A DNA stretch of 64,000 nt from an uncultured Lachnospiraceae bacterium (GTDB lineage Bacteria > Bacillota > Clostridia > Lachnospirales > Lachnospiraceae). Position 1 is the first letter of the stretch, and each line of letters begins with the position of its first letter. The notes beneath the pieces were generated by a model. The model ran no database searches, was not told where the DNA came from, and saw only the letters and a program-made list of their open reading frames with translations. The position numbers and the translations under genes were made by a program. Positions 61,626 through 64,000 of the stretch are shown here, in pieces. The stretch is taken from the NCBI GenBank assembly GCA_947631955.1, contig CANRNJ010000007.1:1-64000 (forward strand). Reading direction: 5' to 3'.

Positions 61626-63570
61626 TTATTCAATCCACCACTTTCCATATGCCACGTTATCCTTAGGGCCTAAAATTATATTGCCAGTCTCATCATATGT
61701 CATAATTAAATCACTGTTTCCTGCAAAGAAAGTAACCGACCCATCTTCATTCTGCTGCAGACGCCACCGTTGGGCTTTCGTTCCGTTGTAATCAAAGAGT
61801 TGAATATTGCTGCCTGACTCAAATCGACCGCCCTTCACATCCAATACCTGACCGCCTATCCATAGGGTCACATATCCCTCACTCTCATAACATACTTCCA
61901 TGATTTCTGTTCCAGAATCCACAAGACAAACATTATTCCCATTATCCTCGTCCATATTCATACACCCAATTTCCTGCATATGAGAAGATGAATATATATG
62001 ATGTAATGATGCCTCTACATTATCTCCGTACAGATGATATGTCGTTGCATAGGCGTACCCGCCCAATTCATCGTATGTGTTTAAAAACGGGCAAAAAGAA
62101 AGCAGCTCATTTAAAACAGACTGTTGGTCACAGCTGTTAAGAATACAGACAATTAATTCCCTATCCATACAATAATCCTGACTCCTTATGGCATCCATAT
62201 TATTGACATTCCAAAAGACGACGCTGTTATACTTTGATACCTCATAATAGGACGGCCTCACTTTCCATATAGCATCATAAATATACACACAGTCTACATC
62301 TCCATATCCCTCCGCCGTACGCAGAAGAGCTTCCGTATCTTTATATAAATAATCCCAAGTACACAGTTTCCAGCCGCTCACCAGAGTAATACTCAACAGG
62401 ACCGCCGCAGCCGTATATTGATACTGCGGCTGTATCAGCCGTCTGCCTAGCTTGTACAGCAGGCACACTGTCCACGTCAACACTACCGCATATACCGGAA
62501 AAATATATCTGTCCGTCTTGTAAACTGCCATCTTGGCTACGAGTAAAAAGTAACAGGCGCTTGGCAGGATCAGCACGATCCAATCAATGTGCTCCGTAAA
62601 TCCTCTTAAGATATGCCCCCCCCCCAAGTTTATGAGCAAAGGAAGTTAAAATCAGTAAAATCAAAATGAATGCCGCTAAATAAGTAAAGCAGCTACCAAA
62701 TAATTCTTTATTCACAATGCCATAAAAAGTCTTTAACCTCTCTGCATAATCCGCAGCATTGGCCAAATTGCTGATAGATTCCTCACCCCTTACCCCGCCA
62801 AAAAACATGTGCCGCAGCATAGCCGGAAATATAAGCACAGAAGCGCTACCTGCCGCTGCCATGGATAAGGCCAACATGCCTAACTGCCTATAATTCTTCC
62901 TGATCAGCAGATAAATTCCCATCAGCAGGCAGCTGAAAAACAAATACACAATGACATAATAATGCGTTAACGCTCCCAAGACGGAAACGATTGTGACAAT
63001 TTCCAACGTCTTTATCGACACCCCGGTTTTGATCAGTTTGATCATCAGATAGGTAATATATGTCACAAAGAACAACGCCATAACGTACATCCGTAAGAAG
63101 GCCATGTTGGATAATATTCCGGCAGAAACGGCAAAGGCAAGGGAAACAGCCAAAACAGCACTGTCGCTGTGCGTCATTTCCGCAGCGATCCTCCGAATAC
63201 ACCACAGGGTCAGCGCGGCAAAAACAATATTGATAATCCCGGCATACCAGATGCTGAACGTTTCCGGAAACAGGGAACATATCATATGTAAAAGCAGATA
63301 ATAGAGCGGCGGGTGGGTATCCTGGCTCTGATTATACCAGACATTGAGGGCATTGAACCTCTGTCCGGGCTGTACCGTCATATATTCTAAATAGGCGTCC
63401 CCTGCTGGCTCGTACATATATCCCTCTTTCTGATAATCTGTCCCTACGCAATTAGCCAATCTGTAAGAAGACACTTCGTCTACATGTAAATTTTTTTTCC
63501 CTAAAATCACAAATATCAAAACAATAATTAGAACTATGTAACACCAAGTTGACTCTATCTTTTTTTTCAT
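61626..63570 (-). CDS. Phase-variable GT-C glycosyltransferase with ricin-type lectin tail (currently frameshifted, G10)
   Basis: The gene starts at 63570 (MKKKIESTW; GAGGG upstream) and is homologous to the glycosyltransferase at 52690 over about 500 residues (first-loop motif HVDEVSSYRLANC). A run of ten G at about codon 316 shifts the frame, so translation ends about 12 codons later (GAYLKRIYGAH). With nine G it reads LGGGHILRGFTEHIDWIVLIL, matching the paralogue, and continues to 61626. The added C-terminal 110 residues (GQVLDVKGGRFESGSNIQLFDYNGTKAQRWRLQ) are a ricin-type beta-trefoil lectin domain that the paralogue lacks. As it stands the product is a truncated 328-aa membrane protein. 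Confidence 0.85.
62616..62625 (-). repeat. G10 homopolymer in the glycosyltransferase (off frame)
   Basis: Ten C on the plus strand, the longest tract in the window. Loss of one G restores the full frame; the overlap of the two open frames is confined to this tract's surroundings (62584-62639). Confidence 0.9.
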
Positions 63571-63709
63571 ACCTATGCCCTCAACAAAATATTAAGATCC
63601 CAACTAATCACTACCATACGAATATCCATAACTTAATCTTTCATCCACAAACAAGCAAGTTTGTCATCTTAATTGCCCATAAAACATCATTTTTCTTTCA
63701 ATTGCTTTT
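63571..63709. other. Intergenic region upstream of the lectin-tailed glycosyltransferase
   Basis: AT-rich. AAGATCCCAA at 63594-63603 is also found 22 bp upstream of the gene at 51154, next to Rpn element 1, so this may be an unoccupied version of that site. No other feature is visible. Confidence 0.3.
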
Positions 63710-64000
63710 CTATATTTTTAAATATTTTATTTGCCTAGTTACCAATAGTGCAATCACAAATGTTGACCCACTTAACACTAAATTATAAATTAAAACAATG
63801 ATATTGCTTTCAATTTCAATTCTTCTTCCCACAATCATACTGCAATAGCAAACAATAAATAGCACAGGCTCCATTTTAAAATTTTCTAAAAATTTAACAA
63901 AAGAATATTTGAATCCTCGCTTAATCAATATTATATAATCAATAAAAAATTTTATAATTAATCCTGTTGCTGCTGCGACTGCAATCGCCTCAATTCTTTT
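63710..64000 (-). CDS. Partial small membrane protein running off the window
   Basis: The frame is open from the window edge to a stop at 63710. The visible part (about 96 codons) has three or so hydrophobic segments (EAIAVAAATGLIIKFFIDYIIL; EPVLFIVCYCSMIVG; NIIVLIYNLVLSGSTFVIALLV). GtrA-type flippases have this size and occur with GT-C genes, but I see no motif that would confirm it. The start lies outside the window. Confidence 0.5.
   Translation of the reverse strand, partial: KRIEAIAVAAATGLIIKFFIDYIILIKRGFKYSFVKFLENFKMEPVLFIVCYCSMIVGRRIEIESNIIVLIYNLVLSGSTFVIALLVTRQIKYLKI

Noticed and set aside
1..64000. tRNA, rRNA, riboswitch or CRISPR features
   Set aside because: I looked for cloverleaf-type sequences, rRNA signature stretches and repeat-spacer arrays and saw none I could support by eye.

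Overview
The window looks like a chromosomal segment from a gut-type Firmicute of the Lachnospiraceae/Clostridiales. Supporting this are the gene content (Liv amino-acid transporter, Clostridia-type Tad pilus with a one-piece Flp pilin, OFA-family MFS carrier, 4Fe-4S aldo/keto reductase), strong AGGAGG-type ribosome sites and a mid-range GC content. This is inference from gene content; there is no rRNA or tRNA gene in the window to confirm it. Nearly all genes are on the minus strand.

Layout. (1) 0.4-6.5 kb: a livK-H-M-G-F operon ending in an Fe-S aldo/keto reductase, preceded by a near-consensus promoter and a leader that combines a 15-codon peptide with a terminator-like hairpin. (2) 6.6-23.3 kb: an array of six paralogous membrane-anchored TPR proteins (minus strand) with near-constant N-terminal halves and different C-terminal domains (MORN-like, WG-like, unknown). 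Interleaved on the plus strand are three full copies and one orphan tail of a PD-(D/E)XK-like protein with a coiled-coil tail. (3) 23.4-41 kb: one long co-directional block from a TadZ gene through CpaF/TadA, TadB, TadC, Flp, TadE-like and TadG-like proteins and a prepilin peptidase to a WG-repeat protein, two FHA proteins (one with VWA), a TPR protein and a Ser/Thr kinase. (4) 41-49 kb: YczE-like membrane protein, OFA transporter, ComEC-like metallo-beta-lactamase protein and a heterodimeric ABC exporter. (5) 49-64 kb: a patchwork of surface-glycan type membrane proteins and GT-C glycosyltransferases, two Rpn nuclease elements bounded by identical 20-bp inverted repeats, an AT-rich two-gene module of unknown function, a dead IS transposase and glycosyltransferase relics.

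The most striking feature is a family of G-tracts. Seven runs of 8-10 G on the minus (coding) strand were found. Four lie just after the start of TPR-array genes; two of these genes read in frame and two are frameshifted. One splits a GT-C glycosyltransferase that carries a ricin-type lectin tail. One lies in a dead transposase. One fills the spacer between a perfect TTGACA and a perfect TATAAT directly upstream of the Tad operon. This is the layout expected of contingency loci switched by slipped-strand mispairing. It would give a cell that stochastically varies its pilus (and the kinase/FHA genes behind it), its TPR surface proteins and a glycan-modifying enzyme.

A second system is the PD-(D/E)XK-like gene family. 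Each copy has an internal Shine-Dalgarno and ATG at the same place, giving a separate C-terminal coiled-coil product whose 7-residue repeats differ in number between copies. One such tail exists alone. This resembles the gene-within-gene toxin/antitoxin arrangement known for Rpn proteins.
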